Source: Prostheceraeus crozeri (Eukaryota > Platyhelminthes > Polycladida > Euryleptidae). From it: 64,000 bases of DNA. Below, piece after piece: positions 53,387-64,000 of the stretch. The translations under genes were made by a program, and so were the position numbers. The DNA lies in assembly GCA_907163375.1 (NCBI GenBank), contig CAJQUW010009039.1, forward strand, positions 62,001-126,000. The letters are read 5' to 3'. How positions within the stretch are numbered: the first letter of the stretch is position 1; every line of letters begins with the position of its first letter. The notes beneath the pieces were generated by a model that saw nothing but the letters and a program-made list of their open reading frames with translations, did no database searches and was not told the DNA's origin.

Positions 53387-53797
53387 TTAAGACTCAATAA
53401 ACAGGGCAAATAGAAATTGCGACCCAGACTAAAAAAATGAGAAGAAAGAATAAAAATACCATGTGATTTGTGTGATGCTAATTATATAGGCTATATACAG
53501 AGGTATTTATTCGAAAGGGTTGAGGCGCACGGACATACAGCGTCATCTATTGGGAAGCATCGACGACATCATAGGGATGACAACATCAATCTGTCACAAT
53601 TTAAGATCTTAAAGCGATGCTACAGCAAATACGATCTCCTGCTGTATGAAATTCTGCAAATAAAGGTCAAAAAGCCTTCACTCAATAGACTGATTGACTC
53701 AGTGAGACCAAGACTTCGTGAGTAATTTTATTCCTTCTTCTCATTTTCTTTAGTCTAGAGGTCGCAATTTCTATTTGCCATGTTTATTGAGTCTTAA
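53387..53797. mobile_element. GIY-YIG unit framed by 70-bp inverted repeats
   Basis: Left arm 53387-53454 and right arm 53727-53797 are inverted copies (TTAAGACTCAATAAACA at the outer ends, AATGAGAAG inside). Between them lies a GIY-YIG nuclease frame. Possibly the 3' end of a Penelope-like retroelement or a small mobile unit built from it. Confidence 0.7.
53468..53725 (+). CDS. GIY-YIG endonuclease domain (Penelope-type)
   Basis: 85 residues: CDANYIGYIQRYLFERVEAH (GIY-YIG signature and the conserved Arg), SSIGKHRRHH, FKILKRCYSKYDLLLYEIL with the conserved Glu, and a KPSLNRLIDS end. Matches the C-terminal endonuclease of Penelope-like elements and related retroelements, which nicks target DNA. 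No reverse transcriptase precedes it here, so it is a fragment. Confidence 0.75.
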   Translation: MCDANYIGYIQRYLFERVEAHGHTASSIGKHRRHHRDDNINLSQFKILKRCYSKYDLLLYEILQIKVKKPSLNRLIDSVRPRLRE

Positions 53798-56700
53798 CTA
53801 ACACTTTATTTTTGATAATGCCTTTTTCATCAAATACATGTAGATGCCATTTCAAGAGTACTATCATGCACATAAAACATGTGATGGAATTTGAAATGGG
53901 TTCGTTTTAAACCGTCATCCATTATATCAAGGTATTTAAATTGAAGTACATAAAAACATGTGATATGGCATTTCAATTGTATACCTTGTTACAAACTCGT
54001 ACATTTTGGCGGGATTTCAATCTGTGTCACTTTTAACGCTAACACAAAGGAGATGCTTCGATCAGTAAATCGCATCGTCCAAACCAATTTCGGTATCATA
54101 TGAGTCCTTCTTTTTCACAAGATACCTTACTGTAAGATATCTTGCTACTCCTCCACAAGAAAGCACCTCATTTTCCTCAAGAAATTACGATATTACATAA
54201 GTCATCTTGTCAAAAGCGCACAAGATATTGCGCAAGATGCTTCATTTTTTGCAGGCCGTGTAAGATGCTTTGGCTTTTTTCACAGGACGGAGCAAGATGT
54301 GTCGATTACTGTTGCCACTGAAAGAGTAGCTATACTCTATGCATAAGACAATGATCATAATTATAGGCCTAACTTTAAAAGATGTAGGACTAAATGGGTC
54401 CACATTACTATTCAGACTCAAGAAAAATTTAGTGAACCATGAAACCATGCAGCTGAAAATTGAATTAAAAACACGACATCTCAGCCAAGAAGCCCTCAAT
54501 AGGATTTCAAATTTTCCTTGAAGACTTGCATTATAATGCAGTTCATGAAATTTTCTTGATCATCAGTTTGATTTCCGCTTAATTAAGATGCCTGTTAGCA
54601 AATATATTCATTTTGATGTCCAACAAGTTTCATGCTACTTCGGGCTTCACTTCGGTATGTAAACACATGAATTATTTGCAAGAATCTAGCTTCAAAATTA
54701 ATCAAATTATTTTTGGAACGCAGAAACGTTATCTCCGCAGGAAACTGAATCGTTTGATATAAACATTTTCGCTGTAGGCCTATACAGCTACTTTTTTTGA
54801 GTCGACACTGTACCTACTCTAGTAGGCTACTCTATGTAGGCTTACTGAACCATCAACAAAACATCCGCTGGACTTTATCATCTCAGTCGAAATCCCGAAT
54901 TATTTGCTATTTTCAGATTTTTTGCCGAGCTTAAAAATTTTATTCATTATGAGAGCTAAAGATTTGGTCACCTTAATTTAGTTCCATACACTGGGGTCTT
55001 CATCCATAGCAGCGTCGAAACCACTACGCCTTGTCGACAATCAATAAATCGAAAATTCATCAAGAATGCTGTAAACGACCCTATTTTTCAGCTCTTGTTG
55101 ATGCTTTTCCACAATATTGGAAAGAATTTAGTAAATGGAAAATCGCACATTTTTATAGACTTAAATGGCCAAATGCCATCATATTTAAAAGTAGGCGGTT
55201 CCAAATAAGCATCGCGGTGTTTATTTGAGAAAATACGGAATATCTATAATGACACAAGATAAAGCATGCCTTCACTTTTAAGAAGCATAGGGTTGATTCC
55301 CATGTTTTGGAGCTACTTCGCCAAATGACAAATCTCATTTTATAACTTGCCATAATTTGCCAGCTTCTATTCCCGCTAAAGATTAACGTAGCTACATTTA
55401 CATAAAACACATAATCGATTAACTTTAATCACTCTACCGACATTTAAATATCTTGAGATAAGTAAGTAAATCATCATCCACAGCTGCATTAATTGCAGCC
55501 GAGCGACAAATTTTAATTTAAGAAAACAAAATCATATATTTGAAGTTTGAAAACAGTAGAATTTGTGTACAAAAAGGCCTTTGTGAATAATTACATTTTA
55601 TTGCATCTTCGGAATTAGAAAATTACATCTGATTACAAAAAATATTGCTTTAAAAATAGCAGATAAAATTAATATCTAAAACAACAAAAATATTAGAGGA
55701 GACAGTCTCATACACAATCACATCGAGAATGCAATGAAAAATCTTTACAAATAATTAGCAATACTGAAATGTTGAAAACAACCGTTGATTACAAAATTTA
55801 TTGTTTTAAAGAAAGCAGATGATAGCTTAAAACAACAACAGATTAGAAAAGATAGTCTGATAGAGAATCACATCCAATTACATCGATAATGCAATAGAAA
55901 ATCTTAAAAAGTTACAGCAATGCTAAGATATTGGAAAAAATGAAAAGTGATTTTTTCTTGAAGAGATTATACAGTTGGTCTCATTTAAAGAGTCGCTCTG
56001 ATTTTCTTTTCTGAAGTTTTTAGAAATGGCCAATTGCAGTATTTTGATGGACAAACACCGAAATGGTAATACATAGAGTGTAAACTAAGGAAAAAATTTC
56101 TTAGGTCTCAACTAGGAACTGAAAAATTCTTTGACGAGTAGAACACTTATTGCATTGAATGAGCTGTAGATTTTATGCGATGACTATAAATGTGAGACCG
56201 ACCGTAAATCTGAAGATGAATTGAAGGGACGTTCAACAACTTTATAACCAAGCATGGAGAGGTTATTACGATCGACTACAGAGGGGATGATGTTCAAAGA
56301 CATAATCATGTATTCGCTGTGATTTTGAAGAAACATCTAAAGTAACATATTCAACGCACTTTTGATTCTGAATGATTTCAATGACAAATAAGCTAAATTT
56401 GTTATTTTCATTTCTCGTAACTGATGTGGGTTCTTACACTTCAGTTGATTTATAAAAGTAAAAGGACAAGCTTAAGGAAGGCAGTCAGCTCATAAATCAC
56501 GCAATCTTGCTTTATTCATATCTATATCTAATTCTTTAATTTTAAAACATTTAAAATTATGAATATGAGTTAGATGGATAATGGATATCAAGAATTAAGA
56601 TGTAGATAACCAAAATGCTCTTAAAAAGACCTATTCGAACTATCATTTTATCTTGACATTCTTTCCTAATTAGAATCAGTTAATTTAGGTAAAGTACATG

Positions 56701-58020
56701 TTGTATATACTGATTTATATAAAGAAAGGCTTGGTTACTTGTAAATGTTTTTGAAGGCTTGTAATTGTAGCTTTATCTATGATGTTGTACTTGGAACTTG
56801 AAAAAACTTGAGTGGGCTTTATTATGAGCATTCGATACGTTCGATTTACTTCAATAATAATAGGCTTAAATCTTTTTGAAATATGTGTATGGCATACTTT
56901 CCTAATTCTCTACTTATTTATGTCCCTGCTGTCAACTCCTCATCTTCAACAGGCTGACGTGCAGATCAGTCACAGCGCTTCTCTCTGAAATTTCATAAAT
57001 TAGATGGAGACAGTATTGTCTCTTCACATATCGACACAGCAATTCGATAGTTTATTGATAACACTGTTTTCTAGAGATTGGGCCTCATGTGGCTCACCTA
57101 CCTTATCAATTGGGCCATTATCATACAGATAGACATGTGAAGCGAATAAATTATATCAAAGGGATAAATCATACGAATAAATATACAGCATAACCTACGC
57201 ACAAAATGATGCAATTTTTGTTTTGTAGTTGCTCGATTCGCATTTTTGTTGAACGACCCTGACAAAGTGCAGAACAGGACTGGAAGCGTTTAACTTGGCC
57301 TACTCTAATGGAACGGTTAACGGTAAAGTGCCTGATTTTGATCCAAAGGTGGAGTTCAGGAAGATAATGAAAATCATTTCCTACCGAAGCTGACGGACAG
57401 TTTTGAAGGAAAACATGTTTGTACAATTTTCAACAAGACTTCGAATTACAAGATTTTGAAAAAAGACGACACAAACAGATAAAGTCTTAAAGACACGTCT
57501 GAGAAAGAAATGTAAATCGGCAATTAAGAAGATAATATGCAAAGTAGGTTGAACAGCATCATTATTCAAGTCGTGATATTGAATCGAAGTCGTATGATCT
57601 TCGGTAGAGTCGGAGAAAAGTTTAACTTTGCATGCCTGTTTTCAAGTAGGCAATGACGTTATAACTTTGGTTTTCTTAGTCATAAGTTTATTATGTACGT
57701 GATTAGTAGCTGGAATGTATAAATTATTGAAATGCGCTTGCCATTTCATCAGTTAACCGGTCATAGTTAAAGCTGAATTTTAAATTATATTGATTATTTC
57801 AACTGCCTCCAGCCCTGTTAGAGGTATGCAATACATACTCGTACATGTTCATCAGTAGGTAATGTCATGTCATCACATGGAAATTCTTAAGTCGTCATTT
57901 TGCATCAATTCTTTGTCAAAATTACAATCATGTTTCGCAATTTCACACTTGTGCAAACATAATGCGCATGAGTCTATAGACTTCGATCAGAAAATGTTGA
58001 TCACGAGCTTGTGTACTTAG
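53798..58020. other. AT-rich host DNA, no gene seen
   Basis: No supported exon. Contains a degenerate AAGATGC/CAAGATA-rich patch (54110-54310), an old tandem duplication (55622-55940) and a small AT-rich foldback near 56500-56610. Confidence 0.4.
55622..55940 (+). repeat. Old tandem duplication, about 155-bp unit
   Basis: TGATTACAAAAAATATTGCT... at 55630 recurs diverged as TGATTACAAAATTTATTG... at 55787. Both go on to AATCACATC and AATGCAAT.AAAAATCTT. Confidence 0.65.
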
Positions 58021-58335
58021 TTAGGGCTTCCACACCCGCATGTACAGCGTACTGGACAGTTCACAGGGCAATAAAAGGCGAGCAACAGTTTGGATATCTT
58101 GACTGCTAATAGTCGACTTGTTATCATAGTGGGCAAGTCGAACTGACTCACTGGCACAACGTTGGAGCAAGTCGTTAAAGAAACTGTTGATGGTAGACAT
58201 AGCCTTGCAGGACATGCCTAAGTCAGGATGAATGTGTCTGTATTCTGTAAATATAAGTGGAATATGTGTTAGAACAGCGCTTGCGCCGTTGACTCCTCTT
58301 CTTGTTGACTTTAATGGATGTATTGCAAATGCTCT
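58021..58335 (-). pseudogene. Histone H2B-like pseudogene
   Basis: The C-terminal two thirds read HIHPDLGMSCKAMSTINSFF, then LAHYDNKSTISSQDIQTVAR and LLLPCEL, clearly the H2B histone fold. The basic tail KKRSQRRKRC and STYIYR lies just upstream in another frame; 16 instead of 18 bases separate YIY from HPD, so a 2-base loss shifts the frame. The protein ends in TLYMRVWKP instead of the H2B alpha-C helix. A divergent H2B retained as a pseudogene is most likely; a sequencing error at one site is possible. Confidence 0.75.
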
Positions 58336-58344
58336 CAGACGCAC

Positions 58345-59602
58345 TTATAGTTCCATCCTGGGAGAGTCGGGTGCTTGAATATTTATATCATTTGGTATTG
58401 ATGGTGGAAGCAATGTTGAAACTAATGAGCTCATCACAGAGGACGTGGGTACATGAATATCCGCGTTCTTTGGCATTGATGGAGGAGGCAATGTTGCAAC
58501 TAATGAGCTCATCATAGAGGACGTGGTTGCTTGAATATCCATATCCTTTGGTAGTGATGGAGGAGGCAATGTTGAAACTGATGAACTCATCATGAAAGAC
58601 GTGAGTGTTGTTTGAATATCCGCGTTCTTTGGCATCGATGGAGGAGGCAATGTTGAAACTAGTGAACTCCTCATAGAGGACGTGGTTGCTTGAATATCCG
58701 CGTTCTTTGGTATTGATGGAGGAGGCAATGTTGAAACTAATGAGCTCATCATAGAGGACGTGGTTGCTTGAATATCCGCGTTCTTTGGTATTGATGGAGG
58801 AGGCAATGTTGAAACTGATGAGCTCATCATAGAGGACGTGGTTGCTTGAATATCCATATCCTTTGGTATTGATGGTGGAAGCAATGTTGAAAATAATGAA
58901 CTCACAATGGAAGACGTGGGTACATGAATATCCGCGTTCTTTGGCAATGATGGCGGAGGCACTGTTGAAATCAGGGAACATGTCGCACTAACCGGGATAC
59001 TAAATGGCTGATTATCCGAATAGGTTACATTTGAGCTGTTCACTAATGCATTCAGATCGGGTGATATCCAATAGAAAAAGCGCTTTCTGCCTTTATATTT
59101 ATACTTGACCGTTTGGTAAGCTTGACTAGACAAAATTCGCTCTAATCTTCCTTTTATCTGATCAAGAATCACAATCAGCTTATATTTCCTCTTCAACTCT
59201 CCCCAAAAACTGGAGGAATGACTTGCAGCATCGGTGTAAGACAAAATGCACACAGAAGCGTCGGGTAGGCCTCGCACATTTCTCTCATTCACATTCAGCT
59301 TCTGAAAATTGACTTGATGAGATAATCCATTGACTTTAACATCGTTCATGCTGCGAACGTATTCGCTCCATGGCGAGTATTGATCAGCTCCCAAAACTTT
59401 AATAGAATGACAAGTTCCGACAGAAATACGCAGCATTAACAAAATAGCCGCGATTTCAGGACCAGGACCACATCCAATAGACACACATGATGTCGTAGAC
59501 TTGAGAATGCTCAGGAGTTGATGCTCTCGTTTTAACAGATGGTCGAATGAATGAAGCACGGTCATGATTCGACTTTTGAAAAGATTCCGAGCGTACAGGG
59601 CT
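58345..59602 (-). CDS. SAM-methyltransferase-like exon with repeat tail
   Basis: The exon probably starts at 59602 after a TTCTTTTCAG acceptor (ALYARNLFKSRIMTV). Residues 25-200 look like a Rossmann methyltransferase: SAM motif I CVSIGCGPGPEIAAILLML, then IKVLGADQYSPW and DASVCILSYTD. The C-terminal 200 residues are about eight copies of a 26-residue unit (TLPPPSIPKNADIQATTSSM...). All unit changes keep the frame, and one unit is 27 residues. A stop follows at 58345; the H2B-like part continues in the same frame beyond it. Probably a host gene exon; upstream exons not found. Confidence 0.55.
58385..58985 (-). repeat. 78-bp tandem repeat (about 8 units)
   Basis: Units with GGAGGAGGCAATGTTGAAAC and GAGGACGTGGTTGCTTGAAT on the plus strand. 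They encode the 26-residue repeats of the methyltransferase-like exon. Confidence 0.9.
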
Positions 59603-59622
59603 CTGAAAAGAAAAATGTGCAT

Positions 59623-60590
59623 GCTTATGACGGATATTAATAGATGAAGTGATCAACATAGAATCAAACACTTTCATATCAAAAACAGCTTTTAATTAAA
59701 GTTAGCAAATAGAATTTATCAGGATGACTAACTTTGACTGTATTTTGTGCTCGCAAAAGACGAACCGCTTCGATTTCACATGTGTTCCAGGTATTTCGAT
59801 TATAGCTAATGCGAGTTATTTATCCTAAATGACTGAAATGAGTCTATGCATGCAGAATACATTTTAACCCGCTACGAATTGCAAAGGTTTTAAGATTGAG
59901 TTCATAATGTGGAGAATAAGTCAATTATCAACATATCAGAAGCCTGGGAAAATCGAGTTACTGATTTGCAGTTGAAGTTACATTTATACATGTCTTATCG
60001 AAATACAATTATTAATGTCATACATGGGCCTCAGTAAACACATACATTGCACAGAAATTTCAGATACACTTGGCGACAGATGATCGAATTGAAAATGAAG
60101 AATGCTTTGCAACTTTCTATCATATTGTTAATCTAACTTCCAGAGATTCTTTCTACTCATCGATACCAGCATTGTTTTCTGAATCATTTCCTTTAAAAGC
60201 AGATTAAATAAAAATAAAAAGATTGTCAGTAGTGCGCTGAAAATGCGAATAAATATTTGATTAATATTTTCGTATGGTGTTTTTCAAAAACAGCTTTTAT
60301 TGATTCTTGCTGATGCACTAGCTTAGAGATGTCAGTGGTGTGCTACAAATGGTAGGCTACTTGATGAATACCCAAGGAAATTAACTTAAGATGCCAATTG
60401 CGTATCTAGCCTCAGATGATCATGCAATTCAAACCCGAACATTAAAAATAATCTAAACCCTTTCATGATGAATCAGTTTTTAAGTTCACCATCATCATTG
60501 AACGAGATTCAAGGCCCAATTTTGCCATTAGTGCGAGGGACTAAATTCGCCAAATTTAGTGCTGATGCGATGGGCAATTTCGCTATTTAG
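59623..60590. other. Host DNA, no gene seen
   Basis: AT-rich sequence upstream of the methyltransferase-like exon. No exon supported. Confidence 0.35.
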
Positions 60591-60835
60591 GTCCATTCCC
60601 ACCAGACGCGGCGCGGCACGTCTCAGGCGTCCAGAATTTTCGTTCGGAACCTTAACAAACCTATGGGGCTGTTCACACAAGACGCGCGAGACCACGCGTC
60701 CGAGAAATTTCAGAAAAAAATTCTGTAATGACGCGCGGTTTGCTTTAAGAGATAGGAAAAGCCATCCCGCGCCAAGACGCCTCGCGCCTTGCTCTACCCC
60801 CCGCACTGAAACCTGACACCACACGTTGCCAGATG
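60590..60835. repeat. CpG-rich block, repeat-like
   Basis: Dense CGCG (GACGCGGCGCGGCACG, GACGCGCGAGACCACGCG, GACGCGCGG) in AT-rich surroundings, with GGGCTGTTCACACAAGACGC. Looks like a degenerate non-autonomous DNA element; no ends defined. Confidence 0.35.
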
Positions 60836-60861
60836 TTTGTGCAGAGAAATGACTAAGACCT

Positions 60862-61043
60862 TAGCCACACTGAAAGCAAAGCAAACACGAGCGTCCCGAG
60901 CTTCTCGAGCAAACGTGTGTCCGTAAGGTATTAATCGCTCTCGTTTGCCTTGCTCGCAGTGTGGCAGTCTACAACTGCTGTAATGATGACTTTATATTTG
61001 CTGCAAAACGCTTGGAAAAGCTCGCAGTGTGGCTGAGGCCTAA
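60862..61043. mobile_element. Foldback MITE-like element
   Basis: TTAGCCACACTG at the left and CAGTGTGGCTGAGGCC at the right are inverted. Inside, AAACACGAGCG pairs imperfectly with CGCTCTCGTTTG, and CTCGCAGTGTGG occurs twice. No coding. Family unassigned. Confidence 0.5.
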
Positions 61044-63710
61044 CTTTCGACATAGCTATCCGACAATCTGACCAAATGAACATCAAAATCCCTTGTCAGT
61101 GTACTTTCATACTTTGTCAACCATGAAATCGAATTCATGAATGCATTTGGAAATGAATGGTATTTTATTCACTGCAAAACGAGTATCGGAAACGAAGATG
61201 AGAAAGTTGTTATTGTTCTCAACTTATCTGACAATCTTCAATAGAGTGATACTCCCGATTACTATAGAATAGACGGTGCAAGTTAATGAAGGTCGTTTTG
61301 TGAGCTAACTTATGGCAAAGTCAATCCACGCGTCAATTCTATTTCATGATCTGTCACTGGTCTTGTGCCTTGTTGTCACCCTATGAATGAAAATGTGTAA
61401 ATGATGTGTGCGTCCTTGAAAACCCTATTCTTTCCAAATGTGAAATATCAAATGATTAGTCTTCGCAAAATTATGTAGTATATAGCAATGTTCATATCCT
61501 AACGATTAATTTGCAATGTCAATCACTGAAAAGTATGCATTACTTCATCTGCAATCGGAAAAAATAACTTTAGCAATGTCGGTCTCTTTCATGTCTCTAA
61601 CTGTTCGCCACTCCTTCAAGCATTGTGATGAAGTCATCAAAACGCTTCATATCGTTTATTTGACGCAGATAGCAGAATTCTTAACCAATTTAGTTGAAAC
61701 ACACTTCATTTAAAAGGAAATTTCACGAAGAGGACGATGGTAGTATCTATGTGCAAACAGCAATCATTTTTTCTCCTTGAAAATGCTCGCTTCTATCGTT
61801 CATGCGTCGTGTAGTAGAGTTCATTGCGTATCGTGCATCGTGTAGTAGAGTGTCATTGTAGTTCTATTGTTTGCTTCCATTATCCACTTTCCACTTATCC
61901 ACCATGTTTAGTGTCAGATATACATGTAGTGTAGCATCAGCTCACTTGTAATCGATGTAGTAGCATCATTGTATTTCCATGTTTTACCTCCATTTTTCCA
62001 ATTTTTATCCATCGGTCTCCTGTTGTTTTATAATATCCTATTTTAATTTCCTTAACCTATGGTTACCATTGTCCTATTCTATTTCCACTACAAGCATCTG
62101 TGGTCGGTACAGTATATTAGACGTCTATTTTGAACATGTATGCGGCAGTGTTTGGAATCTATGGTATTAGTATATTAACAGTAAGAATGAGCAGTGTTAC
62201 AAGATTTAAGATTTCCATTTTTACCAGATATTGGGCCAAAGCTGATCAATCTTAGTTCGTTGCCACGAGAAAGCTCCACTGAGTTCTTTTGAGAACTGAT
62301 CAATCCAATGGTTACAGCATCATTGCATCTGCACGCTTGCGGATCATTATCAGTCCTCATTATGACTACTTCAATTAATAATTTGTATTAGTAAGCATTA
62401 TATTCTATTAGAAATGGCTGCTGGGATGATTTTCATCATCGTATGAGAATGCCCATCGCAGTGCGTGACAAGTCGATACAGATTACAACTGTGTTGATAG
62501 TTTGACAAAAGGATTGATTTAACTTGGTTTTTATGAATAGTATTGGCAATGAAATATCTGATCTGATATTCCCTTAAATCATACGACATCCACAGCTTAT
62601 AGATTTTAATATTCAAGAGAATAATTTCTGCAGATTATTATTTACTTAACGAAAATTAACAGGACGGAATGCCTTTTTGTTGCCATGCCACACTGAACTC
62701 AGTGCTCATCTCAGATTGAGACTGTTTTCTAGACTGTTGGTCTACCAAAACTCATCATGGAATTTACTCGGATATTGCTGTAAAATAGACTGCCCCTAGC
62801 AACACTTCAATTCATAACGAACTGTTCTCGTCTTATGAAACTTGCAGGTCTAAGGACCTGATTACATCGCACTTTGTTCACGCTCGTAGATCTAATGCAA
62901 AATGTCTTAGTATTTCCTCGAGAATGTGTCGTTTAGATATCATTTTCGAGTCATTATGCTTGAAATGTTGCATCTGATTTCATGTAAATTCTGAAAAATG
63001 AGTACGTCATTTAGCTATCTCGGAAAAGCGTCCTATTACGGTGTCCTGTTTGGGCTCGTTCGAATGCATGTAACACAAGGAATATGAATATATTGATTAT
63101 TTAGCAATAAGAAGTGTCCATAATGATATGGTATTTGTAGTTGCCTCCCTCTCCCGCTTGGTGAGAACAGGCATTTTTGTTGGACTGCTGTTGCTACGAG
63201 CCGTCTCATTCGAGGACACGGAAATCATATCGAATAGCGCGTTTGCCTCGATTGTCACTTGTCCTGAAGTTGTGTTACGCACCAGACGCCGGTATGTAAA
63301 TTTGTAAACATTTGTTCATAATTGCTGAATTCAGACGATGAATTTGTTCTGTTATACTGATAACTATAGATTGAAGTCGATGACAGTAATAATAAGGGGT
63401 TATTTCGCCAAAAAAGATTAGCATTTCTGAAATTTTTATGTCATGAACAAAAACACTCCATTTCGGAAAAAGAATGCTAGAGTACCAAGCAAAACTTTAA
63501 TTCAAGAAAAATTAACATGTGTTTAAGTCATTTCAGTGCACATAAGAAAATCGGCGAAATAACCCTTTGCCTCTATAATGCCGGTCATATTCGGTACACT
63601 GACTCATACTAATATATTTTGTCTTTGTTTTCCTTAAACTGAGTTGTATCTTCCTATTACTTTATATCGGTTAAATCACATCACTCATTGAATTTTTTTC
63701 TTATGCTATG
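61044..63710. other. AT-rich host DNA, no gene seen
   Basis: No supported exon. CGTGTAGTAGAGT occurs twice near 61808-61850. Confidence 0.35.
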
Positions 63711-63712
63711 CC

Positions 63713-63850
63713 GAGCACTTACATATCAAGGAAGCTTATAAGAAGTATGACAAAGAAAATTTACGTGCTGCAGTGAACTCGGTGAGGACAGGAGATCATG
63801 CACCAAGCGTTGCGTCCCAGGTGTTCGAAGTGCCTAGGAGGACGATATAG
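63713..63850 (+). pseudogene. Psq/pogo-type helix-turn-helix fragment
   Basis: Reads AYKKYDKENLRAAVNSVRTG then APSVASQVFEVPRRTI before a stop. This resembles the N-terminal DNA-binding domain of pogo/jerky transposases and psq proteins (Y...d.e.L..Av..v..G.....as..f.VPrrTl). No continuing domain found in the last bases, so it is a fragment or an exon cut by the window end. Confidence 0.45.
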
Positions 63851-64000
63851 CCGATCAACTTCAGCGTCAACGGAACAAGAAAATATTCTTGTCAAAATTC
63901 AAGGAAAGCCCGAGAGCGAGAGATGTCACTGACCAGCTTTTATTCGTTAAGCGAGGCCTTTCAGCCACTACAGGAGGCTATCTTCAGGCGAGTGAGAGTG

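Noticed and set aside
58388-58981. Second long minus-strand frame through the 78-bp repeats
   Set aside because: The unit length is divisible by three, so an alternative frame stays open by repetition alone; the frame continuous with the methyltransferase domain is preferred.
60559-60816. 85-codon frame in the CpG-rich block
   Set aside because: Base composition alone keeps both strands open; no domain and no splice context.

Overview
The window is nuclear DNA of an animal, probably a marine invertebrate. Evidence: short GT-AG introns of about 60-67 bp, TATA boxes, AATAAA poly(A) signals, and metazoan-type mobile elements (Polinton/Maverick, BEL/Pao, CR1-group LINE, Tc1/mariner, hAT, Penelope-type GIY-YIG). 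Frequent 'taggcct' motifs in the host flanks recall echinoderm-like genomes, but that is only an impression. About two thirds of the window is mobile DNA.

Layout. (1) 1-13.6 kb is a giant palindrome. Two inverted copies of a three-gene Polinton end module (unknown gene 'g1', a 41-aa RING finger, a DEDDh exonuclease) face each other across two inverted 29-bp minisatellite arrays. The left arm carries a young, broken BEL/Pao retroelement (1282-7262) with 5-bp target duplications. (2) 14.76-19.27 kb is repeat R1: three compact minus-strand genes (a, b, c) separated by near-identical 143-bp intergenic repeats, then a stem-loop-rich conserved segment, then poly-G/poly-C-bearing tandem repeats. (3) 19.3-25.2 kb is host DNA with a few exon-like segments. 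(4) 25.2-about 51.5 kb is a fossil Polinton. It starts with a third copy of the g1/RING/exonuclease module, then virion and packaging genes (pX-like proteins, FtsK/HerA ATPase, integrase, double-jelly-roll capsid protein, adenain-like protease), a TATA-binding-protein-like gene next to PC4-like genes, two large 'WEVGV' family genes, protein-primed DNA polymerase B, one more unknown gene, and repeat R2, a diverged second copy of R1. A Tc1 element sits in the capsid gene and a 3.6-kb LINE sits in the 5' part of the polymerase gene. The Polinton is broken, with roughly eight or more small breaks besides the two insertions. (5) 51.5-64 kb is host DNA: a hAT MITE with perfect 8-bp target duplications, a GIY-YIG fragment framed by 70-bp inverted repeats, a methyltransferase-like exon with a 26-residue repeat tail, a histone H2B pseudogene and a few foldback repeats.

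How it fits together. The palindrome plus R1 looks like an internally deleted, inverted derivative of the same Polinton family as the element at 25-51 kb: its arms stop just inside the first core gene, and R1/R2 lie at the outer end of each. Several genes of this family use an exon that holds only the initiator ATG, spliced to acceptors that all begin GC(A/T)TCT. The module may therefore express several proteins from one promoter. The most unusual single gene is a complete two-repeat TBP-like protein in a Polinton.
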